A stretch of 64,000 nt of DNA from assembly GCA_026214975.1 (NCBI GenBank), contig JAOBSW010000262.1, forward strand, positions 81,827-145,826, read 5' to 3'. Within the stretch, counting starts at the first letter, position 1, and each line of letters begins with the position of its first letter. The DNA is from Gentiana macrophylla (lineage: Eukaryota > Streptophyta > Magnoliopsida > Gentianales > Gentianaceae). Below the pieces are notes generated by a model. It saw only the letters and a program-made list of their open reading frames with translations, searched no databases and was not told the DNA's origin. Shown one piece after another: positions 46,100-58,285 of the stretch. Position numbers and translations under genes: made by a program.

Positions 46100-47620
46100 T
46101 AGTGCATCGAAGCTATGCAACATTCTCGAATGGAAAGCACCATGAATGAAGAAATTAAGGCCTCGAATGACAAGAATACTTGGACTTTGGTGCCCCAACT
46201 TCATAATCGTAAGCTTGTTGGCAATAGATGGGTCTACAAACTCAAAACCAGCCGATGGATCCATTCTCAAATATAAAGCTAGGTGGTTGCTAAGGGATTC
46301 CACCGGACTTATGGAATCGATTTCAAAGAGACCTTTAGTCCTGTTGCTAGTGTCCGGAACCATCAGATTGTTCTTGCCATTGCAGTTCATATGAATTGGA
46401 AAATTAATCAAGTGGACATCAACAATGCTTTTTGAATGGTCCACTTGAAGACACGCTTTATATGCCCCAAATGTAAGGATTTGTGAGTCCCGAGCATCCC
46501 GATTATGTCTCGGTCACTTGAACAAAGCCTTATACGGTCTTAAACAAGCTCCCAGAGCTTGGTTTGAGGTGTCAAGAAACAGATCTTTGGAGTGGGGTTT
46601 TAGGCAATCGATTCTTGAGATAATTCACTCTACATATTTAATAAACTGGACTAATTCTTTTGGTACTTGTTTACGTTGATGATATTATAGTCACATGTAC
46701 ATCTATCGATATGATCTCGCGATTCATCCAACTTTCCATCCGCATTTGCATTGAAAGATTTGGGGAAGTGTCACATTTTCAGGCATGGAAGTGTGCAGGA
46801 CACAATCGCCTTTTCTGTCACAAACTTATTATGCAAAAACAGCTTGTTGTTGCAGGTTAAATTTGAAACTATGAAGGAAGTGTCCACTCCAATGATCACA
46901 GTACTCAACTCTCCCCGATCAAGGAACTCTCATGGAAAATCCTTTCAATTTTGAAGTGCAATAGAGGTCTACAAAGATCTCACACTCACTAGGCCGGACA
47001 TCACCTTTGTCATCAATTATTTGAGCCAATTCATGCAAAGCCCAATGATTTACATTGGAAATTTACTTTTACGATATGTCAAGGGCACCGTAGATTATTC
47101 CCTGCACTTCAAACCTGCTACAGCCTTGAATTTGATAGGGTTTTCTGATGCTGACTGGGCTGTTAGCTCATATGATCGCAAGTCTATCGCTGGATATTGT
47201 GTTTACTTTGGTGGATCTTTAGTTTCTTGGAGCTCCAAAAAACAAAGTGTGGTCTCCAGGTCAAGCTGTGAGTCTGAATATAGGGCCCTTGCTAACCTAT
47301 CTGCTGAAATGTTATGGATTCAACATCTTTTACGCGAACTAGGGATGCCTCTCTCGAAAACTCCTATTGCATGGTGTGATAATACTAGTGCCACAGACTT
47401 AGCTCTCAATCCGTGTACCATGCAAGGACTAAGCACATTGAGATCGATGTGCATTTTGTGCGTAAATCAAGTGCTCCCAACAAAGGTGAAAAGTGCAGAT
47501 GTGCCCAAAGATCTTGACCAAATTGCAGACGCGTGCTCACTAAACCTCTTTCCACAAAGAACTTTTCAACACTTTCGTAGCAAACTTAATGTGGTTCCAA
47601 ACCCATCACGCTTTGAGGGG
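46100..47620 (+). pseudogene. copia reverse transcriptase - RNase H remnant (8-kb element)
   Basis: RT begins near EWKAPMNEEIKA and is scattered over three frames, with recognisable LVPQLHN and KLVGNRWVYKLK text (46180-46245). The catalytic block [18 protein letters not shown] is at about 46660-46715. RNase H is nearly continuous in 47021-47626: LIGFSDADWAVSSYDRKSIA, GYCVYFGGSLVSWSSKKQS, SSCESEYRALANLSAEMLWI and WCDNTSATDLALNP. The tail after 47420 shifts frame (the usual KHIEID site is out of frame). Confidence 0.88.
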
Positions 47621-47804
47621 CATTAGAATAATTAATAGTTAGTATTTATGTTGGTATTTATTATGTCTATTAATTATGGTGTTGACAAGTGTATGGTTGT
47701 GATGTATTAGGGTTTAGGGTTTGTCTCACCCTTTAATATTTTTATCCCTTGTAATGTTTAGACAATCTAATGAGACATAATTATCTTCTTCAATAATTCT
47801 CTCT
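47621..47804 (+). repeat. 3' LTR of the 8-kb copia element
   Basis: 184 bp, the same length as the 5' LTR; begins CATTAGAATAATT where the 5' copy has TGTTAG. It carries the same telo-box-like TTAGGGTTTAGGGTTT. Confidence 0.93.
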
Positions 47805-48309
47805 ATTCACAGCTCCTACAACCAAACTACGATATTTAAACGATACTCTACGATCCAAACAACCATTCACACAATCAAAGCTCAAACTTTTATAAAAAAA
47901 CGATCATGATTACGATTTTAGGGCTAAAACGGAAACTCACTGTTTGGAAAACGAAGAGTATGGGAATGACCTTCTTCATCCAGTGATCGATTTCTTCTAC
48001 TGCTGCCTGCTCAAAATCGACGGATTAGCCGCACGATTGAAGATTCCGTTCTTCTATTTCCCGGCAACTCTGCGCCCTTCTTCTATGCCGCCATTCATCT
48101 CTTCTTTTTTTCCGAACGCGTGATGTGTGATATGAGGAAATTAAAGGATTATTTATAAGGTAAATAATAATTAGTTTCCTTAAAAATAAAATCTCATAAT
48201 CTTTTATTAAATCATTTTTAATTAATTAAATGGGACGAATAATAATTAAGTCTTAATAAAAAATACCCAATTACTACTTTACCCTTTTACGAAAAGTCGG
48301 GATGTTACA
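47805..48309 (-). repeat. 5' LTR (minus sense) of the gypsy-like element, remaining part
   Basis: Resumes with ATTCACAGCTCCTACAACC, colinear with 33521 onward in the left LTR, and ends GGGATGTTACA at 48309. Confidence 0.9.
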
Positions 48310-48332
48310 GCTTAGCTTATCTTTGTTACAAC
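48310..48332 (-). repeat. Remnant of the split gypsy-family LTR
   Basis: GCTTAGCTTATCTTTGTTAC continues the LTR interrupted at 31916 (compare AACTTAGCTTATCTTTGTTA at about 19401). It ends in acaac (48328-48332), the candidate left TSD of the next element. Confidence 0.8.
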
Positions 48333-50043
48333 TGTTAGGTGTAGTGTCCGAAAGACAATTTGTGTAATTGTTTTTAACAATGGATGACAGATTTTATCTC
48401 ACCTTATTACTTGCTTTGTGCTTGTAAATAATAAACTGCTGCAAACCCTAAGTGTATCAGTATGTAACCGCTTAACTCAGTGTATGGCATGCACGTGAGG
48501 ATTGAGTTAGTGGTGATATACTTAAACTGTTAGTCCGTGGTGAACTTAATCAGAGTTTAGGGTCTCTTGATTAAAACACCAATAATGCGCCTAACACCCA
48601 GGGTGTGATAGTCTTATCCGGTTTGTCGGTAGAGGTACCTACGTGGGGCATTTATATATGATGGCATTCATATATAGATGGACCGATTTAATCTGAATTT
48701 CTCGGTATAATTCCGTAATCGAGGAATCTTATTAAATCATTAGATGATCATTTATGGATCAACCTTAATCCCGAGGTGATCACGAGTCTTCGCTTGTCCC
48801 GGGGTAGTGTTTGATGTGTTAGTTACGGTTCACTTAAATATGTGTTCCAAGCCACTTCTCATTGGCACTATCTCCAGATGAGTGAGTAGTTCTGATTTTC
48901 ACAGACATGGAATCCATTCCTTCCTACGGGAAGTAGAGAGACAATCCCCTTATTTGTTAGCCCTAAGAAAGTGATCGATCCCGGGAGTTCATATTTGACT
49001 AATTAGCTACTAGTCAGATATGTGTACTAATTGATCATCAGGGGGTTGATGGTAAATAAGGATAAGATATTTCGAGTCGGGTTCACGGAGACTTCCCACT
49101 CGAGAATGGGACGATCTATGGAGGGTTAATCCGTATGTAGTGATTATATCAATGGACGCTTATTTACTCTATGGGTTGAGTATAAGTATACATCTATAAT
49201 CGGTAGAGTTCAGTTTCGGGTTTATGGTGACGTAATCCCGGTATTAATAATTAATGTACTTATTCTGTTCGATGAATAATTAATTATTGGAGCTACTGGT
49301 TATAGGTCCATGGTCCCCGATGTGGCTTCTGTAATTCGGAATGATATTCTTGTTATTTGGGTCTCAGTGATAATTAATTGGCTGTGCTAATTAATTGATA
49401 TGCATGGATATTATTTAGTTGGGCTAAATAATATAATACACATAAAAGACATTTTATGTGGGCTTGAAACCCTAGTAGGTGGCGCCTCCTACCTCTTAAA
49501 ATGCAATAATTGATTTTCTTGTGTGATTAATTATTTACTTGGTAAGTGATTAATTAATAAAAGATAATTGATTTGTAATTGATTGATTGATTGATCACAA
49601 TCTTTTATAAATGGAATTATCCTTTATTGTGATTTCTTTTAATTATTTATTTAATTAATTAGAAACTTGGAGGCCAATGATTTCTACTATAAAAGGAGAG
49701 TTATTCCAAGGGAAATTGCTAGGCATAATTTTTCGACCACCACCTTATAAAAAAAGAGAGGAAAATTTGTTTTTCTTGTCTAGGGTTTTAGAGGAAGAAA
49801 AACTTGGAGTTTTTCTTGGTGTTGCATATCAAGGAGGTTCGTAGTATCAAGAAGGGTGTCCACCAACCGCCGTTTGGAGAACACATCGGAAGATCAAGGC
49901 TTCTCTTCCCGTTATTGGTAACATGACCTTAAACCCCTTGTAGTAGTTTAAGTCCTTTAATTATGTGTTTTGATATATAAATCGTGATCCATCCGCTATG
50001 GCGTAGATCTAATTCGTTTAGATCTAAGAACACGCATCCTTCA
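48333..50043 (+). repeat. 5' LTR of the coding-poor copia-like element
   Basis: Begins TGTTAGGTGTAGTGTCC and ends CATCCTTCA. TATA box CTATAAAAGG at 49687-49696. It has AT-rich ATTAATTAATT runs upstream of the TATA box. There is no partner LTR in the window, so the limits rest on the primer-binding site and the break in the gypsy LTR. Confidence 0.7.
49687..49696 (+). promoter_or_regulatory. TATA box of the 48-50 kb LTR
   Basis: CTATAAAAGG about 350 bp before the LTR end. Transcripts would start near 49720. Confidence 0.55.
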
Positions 50044-50058
50044 TGTGGTATCGAGAGG

Positions 50059-53000
50059 CGGGTTCCACGATTTATATAGTCATAATCATAATTAAACGAT
50101 TTAAAGAGTGGAATTGCATGTAGGTAAATTTTATTTATTGTTTTATGCATTGATAATGATTAATTGCTATGGTTGAAGAGATGGATTTGGGGTTGCCCTT
50201 TGTTTACCCGTTAGATCTATTGTAAACTCATATAAGCGATGAAAATTCGTTCATATGAGTATAGGAAATTATGTAATTTATTTTTATTGCAAGTTTAATT
50301 TCCAGAAAATAGATCTCATACACTACCTGTTTAGTATTTTTTTCCGTTGTTTGAGCCGTTAAAACGAAGATCCCTCCGGTCATAATCAAGATGGGAAGTT
50401 GATGAACAATCCCACAAAATTTAGCGTCGATCAGAGTCCGTTTGGATGTCCGTTCGTTGATGAGAAGAGACAGCTGTAACAGAAAAACGCAGGATTCACA
50501 GAAACCCTAACTGTGACTTCCTCGATTTTCTGGAACGTATTGGACCGTTGAAACGAATGTCCGACCGGTCATATCGATAATCATGGAGTTTTGGACGTGA
50601 GATAAAATTTTCAGGACGATCGGGATTCATCTTGATCCTCGATCGGCATCGGGAAGTAAATGATGCACTGCTGTAAGAGTCTGTTTCAGCAGCAAGTTGG
50701 GCGGCTCACTGAGGAAGATTGACAAGTCAAAGCTCTGATCCGACCGTCCATCTTGAAGTCTGAAGAATGAAGATCAGATCTGGAAATTTTCGTCCCGATC
50801 CAAGTTCGTTTGATATGCCGATCGTCGAAGATTCTTAAAAGCTGCAGATTAGGGTTTTAATTTATTTTCGAATAAATTAGTTACGGGGGTGCCAACCGTC
50901 CATCTCGGTGTTTATTTTCCGCACTAGTATACATGTGTAGATTGTATGAGTAGAACCGGAAAATTACCATGACATGCATCATATCATGAATTCCACTCCA
51001 TATGCATACATGTAGAAATTAATTCGAGGAATTAGTTAGGCATGTATAAAACACACGATTAGTTTTAATTAATTGTTTGATATTAATTAGAAACTAATTA
51101 GGGTAAAAACCGAGGAACACGGGTTTTTTTTTCAATCGTCGAGGTTGGGTGATGGATTCTCGGTGAATCCCACTCTGCGAAAGCATAAGGAATAAAATCC
51201 CGAAACCTCGTGGTTAAGGTGTTGGATTCTCGGTGAATTCCACCTTACCAAGCAGCGAGATTACGTTTTTGTTCCGTAGTGTCTACGTGAATGTTTGATG
51301 TTTAAGGATTGGATAATCACGGGCAAACAGGTTCGAAAGTGGTTTAACCACGGTTGGGTGGTCAACAATAGCTACGGCTCAATCGACTTCACCTCCACGT
51401 GTGGCGTTTGCGAAGTGCGGCAATCATCGAGCCATCCGAAGAGCCACTACGGCTCAACGGAGCTCTCTAGCCTTGACCGTCCGACGGCCACATATGTTCT
51501 AACGAATAGGTCGGGTGGGCTAGCCCACATAACCGACAACATTCGGGCCTATGATTTATTGTTCCTTAATGTAACATCAAGTCCAAAAGCGTGATCATGA
51601 AACCCACCACTTTTTCAAAATATTGAGTGGGAGCGGAGAGGCGACAACCGACCCCACGGCCTCATTGTTGACACAAGAAGCGTGAGAGAATGGTGACACC
51701 TCGTGCGGCTTTGATTTCGCCCCCTAAGGAAGGCCTTCACCGCTATCAAAATTCAAGGCTTGGTCTCCGAAATGATAGGATTTTGGGTACTCATTTGAGT
51801 CACTCGACCGACCCTATGGCGGCACACTCGGGTCTATCTAAAGATCTCAGCTTGAAGAGGTCACACTCATAAAAGGTATTTTGGTAATATATTGGCTGAA
51901 AAAGGAAAGGTGATTGACGATCACAAATGAGATGTTCGATTCTCAAGTTGATCTTCAATATTAATCGAAACCTCTTTGACCTACCCTAAGGCGGCTTTGA
52001 GGCATTAGATTAAATCCTTGGAACGGTAGGATAGACTATAAGTACTTAGTTTATGTTCCTAAAATTTATTAGTAGTGTATGATTTGGATTTATTCATCAA
52101 TTTTATTTACAACTATTATATATATCTCTAAGGTGCTAGGCGCTAGTGTAAAATTGACTAGTAATGACTTCGTTAAAAAGTGGTTAGTAACTAGAACGTT
52201 GTACCTATTAATCTCACATGCGATTAATTTTTCGGAAGAGATATTTCTCTTGAGCCTTCAAGACTTAAGTGACGTAAACAAGTATGTCATCTTTGTCACT
52301 CGTGTTGAACGAGAGACAACCATAATTAGTTTGAAAGATTATTGAGACGACAAAATTCTTCTAGTGAATTTTAATTGTGTAGTGTCTACACACGAGAAAT
52401 TTTCTAATTTAGAAAATTAGTCCCCTTTGGGTAACGCTTTCATTAGACATCCCATAGTTCACGAGTAGTGTCTACTCATCTGAAACTGCTAGTTCAAGAC
52501 TATTTCCTTTTAAGGAAAGTTAAGAATGGGAAAGAATGTCTATAAGTGTTAATCATCTTAATCAAGTTTTGAGGCTAAACCGAAACATTAAATAAAGAAA
52601 GTATAGGATAAGGAAAGTGATTTGGATCACTAATCAATGAATCCTTAGCGACTTTCTTAATCGAGTAACTTGACTCGGTAGCTTAGTTCTTTGGAAGAAC
52701 AAGGAAGGCGTGCATTAACGATTAATAGAGTAACAACGGGCGCGGTAATTTCACTACAATAGTGGGAGTGATATAAGGAAATGAATTTGGATTCTATCCT
52801 TGAATATCACGAGAAAAATTTATTTTTCTCGTTTCTGATTCGTTGAAACAAATGGATTCACTTTCAACTTGATATATTGTTACCTCATAGAAAGTGAAAA
52901 TGACATTTGTAGTCACGAATCCGAGACTCGGACTTTTGTTTGATAAAGTCGAACCACTAAGAAATCTTTGAAAAGGTATATGTAACACATCTTAAATCTG

Positions 53001-54506
53001 TTATAGGCGAATGGTTTCCGTATTAAGATAAACGACCCTTCAATATCTATTAATTAGTGCATATATCCTAGAGATAAGACCTAACGACTGGCTAAGGGTG
53101 ATTCCTATCTCCCAGTCTAGGAACACTATCTCAAAAGAACAATGACTAAGTTTCCTTTCAATCGGGAGAGGGTAATAGATTTGAAGGGGTAACATAGCTT
53201 GTTCATCATGACCTTCGGGGTCTAGTGAGAGATACAAGCTAGTGGGAGTTTTTGAGTGGTGACATTTTGTCTGATAACTACTCGAAACACGATTTAGTTT
53301 ATCAAAAGAATATGAGGAGGAGTCTCGATTTTAGCGAGAGAATAGAGTATTCCATGCTCGAGAAATAGGCTATAGCATAGTCTTGGGGTGATGCTCACCG
53401 CCTCTAAGTGGAATGTTTCTCACCTTTGAGAAAGAAACCATAGACTTGCCCTATATAGTTATCGATGTACTACAATACACTGCTAAACTCGATTAAGATA
53501 ATTGGTTGCAAAATAACGGTTAACATTATTATGTAAACCGAGAAGTCTACCTAGAAGATGCTAGTGAATTTATGGATAAGGAGTGAATTCGGTTCACACC
53601 ATTTCCGTAAATGTAGGCATTTAGCATTTAATGCTTGAAGGTAGGACTGGAGATTTTGCGCATACGTTCAGATTTTGACTGTTCGTGAAATGCCTTAATG
53701 AGACGAGTGAAGGTTGGTTGTAAGATTCTTGAGATCGAAAGAAAGATGCAGGTTGGATTATCACAATTCTTCCGATAGAATCTATAAAATGACCTTAGAC
53801 CTTGGAGTATGGTTACCCAAAGGAAGTTACTATCGATTTAATCGGACCACGCCCAACATCGGTTGTTGGTGACTACACCGATAAATACTACTAGATCGAA
53901 TGTCAATCCACCCGTAACGCAGGTGGGAGTATGGTTTAACCATTGACCCATTATGGTTGTGTGGACTTTATAGTCTCTTTGAGGTGATTGATAACCTGTG
54001 GCTCTTTGTGAAACATGCGAGATTACGATCAGAGAGGTTGGCTCGAAAACCTTATCCCCGTGAATGGAGTTGTGGTACTCAGGTTATTTCACCTCTTGTA
54101 GAACCACTGAGTGTCTCAGGCCCGAGTGGAGAGTAATTGGTCCTACGCCTAAAAGAGTCGAATGAATAGGAAAGTTTAACTTTCGGCACAAAGTGAGTGG
54201 TATAGGGGTGATTCCCACAAAAAGAAGAGAGTTAACGGACCTTGAACTCTTTCACCACTCAATCTTCTTTGGATTTCGTTAAAAAGCAAAAAATAGGGTG
54301 ATTCCTCGAGACTTTCTTGCCGAACAACGGAATCGAATTCATTCGCAATGAAGGGTTTTAGCTAAGAATGAATAACGGATTCGTTACAAAGCGAGAAGAT
54401 AGGGTGATTCCCCCAATACCTTTTTTGCGAGACTAACGATATCTTAATTTATTCGTAAAGAACCATTGGTAGGAAGCCTGCCATGGCTTGTATCCTTTGT
54501 GGATTT
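50059..54506 (+). other. Internal region without recognised genes
   Basis: Short open frames at 51295-51594 and 52079-52345 have no recognisable domain. Repeated phrases occur: GGATTCTCGGTGAAT at 51151 and 51222; (A/T)AGGGTGATTCC at about 53085, 54295 and 54400; and short GTGGGAG words. No RT, integrase or Gag motif was found on either strand. The region could carry packaging and priming signals only. Confidence 0.6.
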
Positions 54507-56314
54507 TGTTGGAAAGGTGTCCTAAACCCAATCGGGTCGGACCGGATCCGACCGGGTCGGGTCGTTTACAGTCTATTTAGTTCATGTAATAACTTTATTA
54601 TGATTAATAAAAGCACTTATGTTATTATATATTGTTTGTCTTCATATTATTTGTTGTATATATATAGTAACGCCCCTAGTATCGATCTGTGATAGAGAAA
54701 CCATGATAGTGATTATGGTTGATGAGATCTCTAATTACTATAACAAGGTTGGTACTTAAATGTCTCTAGTCTTACATATTATCAAATGGGACATTGATGA
54801 TATAATCGGACTAACACGTATTGGATGTCTTCTATCTTTTAGAAGGTAGGGATAGATCTCGTCTATCGAAGTGTAGGGACACTTGGGTATGCGTGGGCGT
54901 GTATTAGAGAATGCGACGTTATCGACCACTTACATTAAGTGTCACACTATGTGGCGGTTGTGTAATTATCCTTTTGACCGAGCCTTCATGGCATCACGGT
55001 GTGGATTGTCATGCTTTGACACTATTGAGATTTCTCTAACCACGGGCGATCATGCGGTAGTGATTGGGTATGATATTGAAGCATCGCGGAGTATACATGA
55101 TTGGTCGTCCGGGAATCGCGTATCCTATGATTGGGATTGAATATCCGAAATGGCCTTCTTATAAGGAATGTCCAGCTCTCGAGAATCTTTGCAAAGTGGG
55201 AGTAAATGTGTTATTCCGAGAGAGAGCATGATATCCAGATTATAAGATACGATCGTCAATGTATTGACACTCGAGATACGATCGTATGGATATTATTATA
55301 GCGATAGGATTGTAAGTTACACGATGGCGCTTCACATGAAAGGTAGTAGTCATTGCTTTTGACTCTTCCGATAATTGGGGGTCACGGTGTGTTGCTAGAC
55401 GCTATCCCGTGATCGTTAGGTATAAAGGGCATTTTGGTAAATTGCACTTTGTGTCTACGACCAACATATTCGAAGCCTATCGGGTCACACACATATGAAC
55501 ATCGAGTCGGATTAAAATGCGGTTATAGTTGATAACCAAATAAGGAAAGTTTATCTCAGACTATAAAGGTTATAGTGGTAAATTAATATGGTGGTATTTA
55601 TTTATTATGAATAAATAAAATACAAGATATTAATTATATATAAATTATATTAATTAAAGAATATTCGGAAGTCAATTTATTGACTAAAGGGGCGCCACTT
55701 TTGAGTGTATGAGATACACTTGGATTTGTGTGACTTTAATTAATAAATATTGCCATAATATTAATATAGGATATTAATTGATTTTGGAAAAATAGATTTA
55801 TGGTAATAAGATAATTATAATCAATATATGATATTGACAAAATATTATAATTAAAGAGATAAATCAATCTAATTGATTTTCCTTATTTTATTGGAAAAAG
55901 GTTTTCTTCTCCTCCACACTACATATAGGCGCCACTTGCTCTATAAAAGGAAGTGGGTGTCAAGCTCTTTGGTACAACACAATTGCAAGAGTTCATAATT
56001 CTTGTGTAAAAAAGAGAGCTCTCCATAGTGAGTTTGTGAAGGAAGAAAAGGTCGGTCTAGCGACCGGAGTTTTTCCGATAGCAATCAAGGAGGATTCGGC
56101 GAGGGGTTCGTGTGGATTAGCGATAGAGGCCGGACGCGTGGGCGGCTTGCGCATTGAACTACTCTCCGTTGGCGGTCAAAGCGACGATCTTGTAGATCAT
56201 CTAAGGTATAACCGTCAAACTACTTAACATGTTTATTGCATTAAGCGAAGAACGATCTAGAAAAGGAAATCAAAATTTTAAATTCCATTTGCGTTAAACT
56301 AGTGATTTCTAACA
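54507..56314 (+). repeat. 5' LTR of the last copia element
   Basis: 1808 bp, TGTTGGAAAGG...TTTCTAACA. It holds a GGTCGGACC/GGATCCGACC cluster near the start and a TATA box near 55942. The match with the 3' copy is close in AT-rich parts; differences are mostly indels at CG-containing words. Confidence 0.94.
55937..55954 (+). promoter_or_regulatory. LTR TATA box between inverted hexamers
   Basis: CTATAAAAGG lies between CCACTT (55932-55937) and AAGTGG (55951-55956), which are exact complements. The same arrangement is present in the 3' LTR (TATA at 63632). Confidence 0.55.
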
Positions 56315-58285
56315 AAGTGGTATCGAGAGCAGACTTGAGCTTAAGCAATAAGCATAATTTAAATGCATACTATTTAATCGATAGATGCAAGATTTAAATC
56401 GCAAACGTTAAAAAAAAAAATATATAGGGTTCATGGGGTCGGCCGATCGGGTGGCGCCCCATCCTCGGCGCGGCGGCGGCGGCGGCGGTGGCCTTCGGGC
56501 TGTCGTCCGTCGGCTCTCCTCTTCCTTGGGGAGATCAACCCTTTCGTTTTGTGATATTTTATTGTGCATAGATATCTCGTTTGTTTAGTTGTGTCATATG
56601 GCCAACCAATGGTTCAAATAGTTTGGACCATCGGGAAACCATATATGGGACATTAGCCTTTCCAAATTTTGATTTGGAATAGGCCAAAGCCCTTCCAAAT
56701 ATTTGATTTGGAATAGGCTGAGCAAAGCCACTTCCAAAAATTTTGATTTTGGAAAGTGGCAAAGCCTAAACCAAAATTATTTGGCCTTTCCAAATATTTG
56801 ATTTGGAATAAGTTTCAGGCCCTTCCAAATATTTGATTTGGAATAGGCTTAGGCACAAGCCACTTCAAAATTTTGATTTTGGAAAGTGGCTGTGCCTGAC
56901 TAAAATAATTTGGCCTTTCCAAATATTTGATTTGGAGTAGTTGCCTAAGCCTTTCCAAATATTTGATTTGGATAGGCTAGCTGCAGCCACTTCCAAAATT
57001 TTGATTTTGGAAAGTGGGCGAGCTAAGCTAAATTTAGTTTTGGAAATGAAACAAATAGGAGACTTTATAATTTTAATTTTATTTTGAATAGTTCAAATTT
57101 AATTAAAATTGAAATCGATTTAAAATTAAATGTTAATTTTAATTTTGGTTAAATCATATAATTAATTAAAAGTTATTTAATTACTTGATGTGATAAAATA
57201 AAGACGCATGAGTAGTAGTAGTTAAAATTAGAATTTAATCTTTTCATAAGATAAAATTGTATGGATTAGATGTGTAGATATAATGTGATTATATGGATGC
57301 GATTGATCATGGACTCGACCAATAGGATAGATGGGAATGTTTTCTTTATGTTGGTTTTGAAAAATTGTCCTAAGCCGTTATGAAGAACGTGACCTAGTTT
57401 ACTTTTTTGCATTTATCCCATTCCTCTGAGTCCCCTCTGTGTCGGCGGGTGTAATTATTTATTATGTAACAAGAATGGAGCAAGAAGTTCAAGACCAAGG
57501 AGAGATAAAGAACCCATTGGCGCACAAAGAATAAAGATCCTATTGGCGGTTCTGAGATACCCTTAGTTTGTGACCAGCGGTTTAAATCGGTTTGTATTCG
57601 AAACCGCACTCAGGAAAAAGTCCATGATCATACCGGTTATTTTATGCGCGGAATGTTGTGTATGTTTTACTTTATATGATATTGTAGTAATATGCACATA
57701 GTAGATGAGACCATAATTAAACCAAATTAATTAAGTGAATTAATTTAAAATTATTCCCACATCAAAAATCAAGTCGGAATTGCCTCCCATATTATAACGA
57801 CGGTGAAGAGCCCTTGTTCGGACCCAACTCACTGTACCAAAGCGGGGTTGACCTACCTCGGGTATATCGTCGTTATTGAGATATGATCGAAAGAGATCTC
57901 ATGAATATTGGGGTTAAGACTCGACTAAGAATTCTCTCGGCCACCAGCCAAAGCGGGGTCGTTTGGATTTTAGAGGCAAGGGTTTGGCTAATTTCATAAG
58001 ATGAAATATTGTCAAAGAGTTGACTGGTCAAACAACAAGAATCGTATAAGATACGATCGACAAATCGTTGTCCACCTGTTTAATTATTTTCGGCCCATCA
58101 GCCAAAGTTGGGGGTCGGGGTAGTTCGATGGGATCTTGCCCACTAAAGGAATTATTTTCTTGAAAGCCAATAGGGAATAGTTGGCTAGTGGGAGTAAAAA
58201 CCTTATAGATTCATTAAGTGCAAATTTAGGGTTTTTTTATACATGAGCTTTTACTTATTCTATCTTTTATTTATTGTTGTAGAAA
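56315..58285 (+). other. Long structured leader of the last copia element
   Basis: About 2 kb between primer-binding site and gag start. It holds a GGC-rich stretch (56466-56492), an array of hairpins (56655-57022), AT-rich sequence, and three CCAAAG(C/T)(G/T)GGGGT words (about 57837, 57949, 58097). No ORF is recognised. It may contain dimerisation and packaging signals. Confidence 0.6.
56655..57022 (+). repeat. Three-fold array of hairpin modules
   Basis: Unit of about 127 bp repeated three times (starts near 56656, 56783, 56912). Each contains two A hairpins (TTCCAAATATTTGATTTGGA) and one B hairpin (CCACTTCCAAAATTTTGATT followed by TTGGAAAGTGG). Nine stem-loops in total, ordered A-A-B, A-A-B, A-A-B. 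Confidence 0.85.

Larger units (their letters stand above)
39730..47804 (+). mobile_element. Ty1/copia element inserted in the gypsy-like LTR
   Basis: Short LTRs of 184 bp (39730-39913 and 47621-47804), primer-binding site TGGTATCAGAGCC (39914-39926), polypurine tract near TTTGAGGGG (47612-47620) and TSD attca (39725-39729 and 47805-47809). Order inside: gag, protease, integrase, then RT and RNase H after a nested gypsy derivative (42761-45981). LTRs differ at about four of 184 positions, two of which hit the 5' TG (the 3' copy begins CATTAG). The insertion is fairly recent, yet the reading frame is badly broken. Confidence 0.94.
31917..48309 (-). mobile_element. Gypsy-like LTR element lacking recognisable gag-pol
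   Basis: Long LTRs (31917-34040 and 37942-48309, the latter split by a copia insertion) lie in direct orientation with TSD gctta (31912-31916 and 48310-48314). On the minus strand a primer-binding-site match (GGTATCAGAGAG, complement of 37930-37939 and flank) follows the right-hand LTR, and a polypurine tract (complement of 34041-34054) precedes the left-hand LTR. Thus it reads right to left. The LTR on that strand begins TGTAACATCCCGAC and the internal tract reads GAGGACGAAACTCC then AAGGGAAGGAA, as in many plant gypsy elements. The internal 3.9 kb has no clear RT. Confidence 0.88.
48333..54506 (+). mobile_element. Coding-poor copia-like element, right end outside window
   Basis: A long LTR (48333-50043) is followed by the primer-binding-site match TGGTATCGAGAGG (50046-50058). 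The following 4.4 kb has no recognisable gag or pol. The element is interrupted at 54506 by the copia element, which continues to the window end, so its 3' LTR is not visible. The same primer-binding type and LTR size class as the 54507 element suggest a related but non-coding derivative. The boundaries assume a TG start and CA end. Confidence 0.72.

Noticed and set aside
46145..46394. Independent gene in the frame starting at 46146
   Set aside because: It is an out-of-frame reading over the copia RT; the true RT text is in neighbouring frames.
51295..51594. 99-residue plus-strand frame as a novel gene
   Set aside because: No start context, domain or codon signal distinguishes it, and it lies inside a retrotransposon interior full of stops. 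I keep it only as a short open frame.
56559..56762. 67-residue minus frame in the leader
   Set aside because: It reads across the hairpin array and reflects its repeat structure.
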